DNA of 64,000 nucleotides, from the NCBI RefSeq assembly GCF_000203935.1, contig NC_008577.1, positions 4,340,001 to 4,404,000 on the forward strand, written 5' to 3'. Both the position numbers and the translations under genes were made by a program. The stretch's first letter is position 1, and every line of letters begins with the position of its first letter. Source of the DNA: Shewanella sp. ANA-3. GTDB taxonomy: Bacteria; Pseudomonadota; Gammaproteobacteria; Enterobacterales; Shewanellaceae. The notes beneath the pieces were generated by a model. The model did not search any database and was not told the DNA's origin. It saw only the letters and a program-made list of their open reading frames with translations. Shown here piece by piece: positions 63,371 through 64,000 of the stretch.

Positions 63371-64000
63371 TCGGCACCTCGTGAAAGTTCACTAAAGGCT
63401 AATCCCGCCATGCTCGCGCCCACGGCACGCTTATTAACGACATTAACGGCTTGGTTAAAGTTAGCCGATACCAACTTAGCCAAGGCATCCACTGCACCGT
63501 CGGCAAATAATTCAATTGAGGCGACCGGAGGCTGACGCAATTGGCTTTCAAAGTAATCCATAGAACGCTGAATTTCTAGACTTAAATTATCCGCTAGTCC
63601 GTAGTTAAGCTCATCCACTTCGGCCTTATCCAGCTCGGTAAAACCCCGCACTCGGCGCTGCATATAGAGCTGACCTTGCTTGACCACAGTCAACAACAAC
63701 TCTTGTCCTGTATGATGGCTCACGACTAATCTCGCCTGATTATCCTCATCAAACAGGTTAGTCATGGCTAATTCTTCGATGCTAATTCCTAGCACGCTTA
63801 AACCTTGATCGCTGATGGCCTGCACCATAGCGCGCAACTTTTCTTTATCGACCACAACCACACTGAGCTTATTGCTCGGCAGGGGCGACTCAAAGTAATC
63901 CAAGTGAATTTGCGGCACAGGGATATTAACCATGTCTTTGATCGACCAGAGTAAAGCTTGGGATAATTCGTCACTATCGACATTCGGTTTATCGGCCACG
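63367..64000 (-). CDS. mshI: MSHA biogenesis protein MshI, C-terminal part (cut by window end)
   Basis: PilM-like actin-fold protein, with the last ~210 codons visible: KLSVVVVDKEKLRAMVQAISDQGLSVLGISIEELAMTNLF, then QARLVVSHHTGQELLLTVVKQGQLYMQRRVRGF. The start lies beyond 64000; the GTG at 63999 is internal. First MSHA gene in view, overlapping the next by four bases. Confidence 0.88.
   Translation of the reverse strand, partial: VADKPNVDSDELSQALLWSIKDMVNIPVPQIHLDYFESPLPSNKLSVVVVDKEKLRAMVQAISDQGLSVLGISIEELAMTNLFDEDNQARLVVSHHTGQELLLTVVKQGQLYMQRRVRGFTELDKAEVDELNYGLADNLSLEIQRSMDYFESQLRQPPVASIELFADGAVDALAKLVSANFNQAVNVVNKRAVGASMAGLAFSELSRGAE

Noticed and set aside
1..64000. CRISPR arrays, tRNA or rRNA genes, prophage, integron attC sites
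   Set aside because: None were recognised; the only short tandem arrays found are the 7-bp and 16-bp repeats reported.

Overview
The window is a chromosomal stretch of a gammaproteobacterium and almost certainly Shewanella. It carries metL/metB/metJ with MetJ operators, a psrABC-type polysulfide/thiosulfate reductase cluster, arfA, the darP-pmbA pair, the mreBCD-maf-rng-yhdP cluster and, directly after mreB, a nearly complete mannose-sensitive haemagglutinin (MSHA) type IV pilus locus. This order and these protein sequences are those expected of the Shewanella/Vibrio/Alteromonadales group. Identification is from protein recognition only; no database search was run.

Layout. 1-3.4 kb: methionine genes (metB-metL leftward, metJ rightward, MetJ boxes between) and a TauE/SafE-type exporter. 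3.5-7.3 kb: leftward psrABC. 7.7-10.1 kb: pentapeptide-repeat gene and purC. 10.2-12.2 kb: an accessory patch in which two structured repeat elements in opposite orientation bracket one AT-rich DUF2971 gene. 12.2-17.5 kb: a methyltransferase gene broken by one in-frame TAG, a SIMPL-domain protein, rimO, arfA with its internal hairpin, and a solute-binding-like protein. 17.7-27.5 kb: a copper-type TonB receptor, pmbA (tldE), darP, a large Ig-like lipoprotein, puuP, a small beta-barrel protein and a lipoprotein. 27.7-32.5 kb: a TolC-HlyD-ABC-2-ABC-2 efflux operon with no ATPase gene. 32.6-44.1 kb: the leftward mreBCD-maf-rng-yhdP-nitrilase-tldD cluster. 44.5-64 kb: the leftward MSHA locus, mshI (cut by the window end) through mshJKLMNEGFBA, a second major-type pilin gene, then mshCDOPQ.

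The most notable feature of the pilus locus is an IS1634-family element (1.7 kb, 10-bp target duplication) inserted in the second of two tandem major-pilin genes. Removing the element and one target copy restores, in frame, a 169-codon pilin, the same length as the intact MshA next door. Between this disrupted gene and mshC lie a strong terminator and seven perfect copies of a 7-bp repeat ending 20 bases before the mshC start codon, a layout that could tune minor-pilin expression.

The best candidate for something undescribed is the repeat pair around the DUF2971 gene. The two ~240-bp elements share a 36-bp identical inverted end and the same order of hairpins. One hairpin differs in sequence between copies but keeps its pairing, and a third partial copy keeps pairing in the first hairpin, so base pairing rather than sequence alone appears to be preserved.
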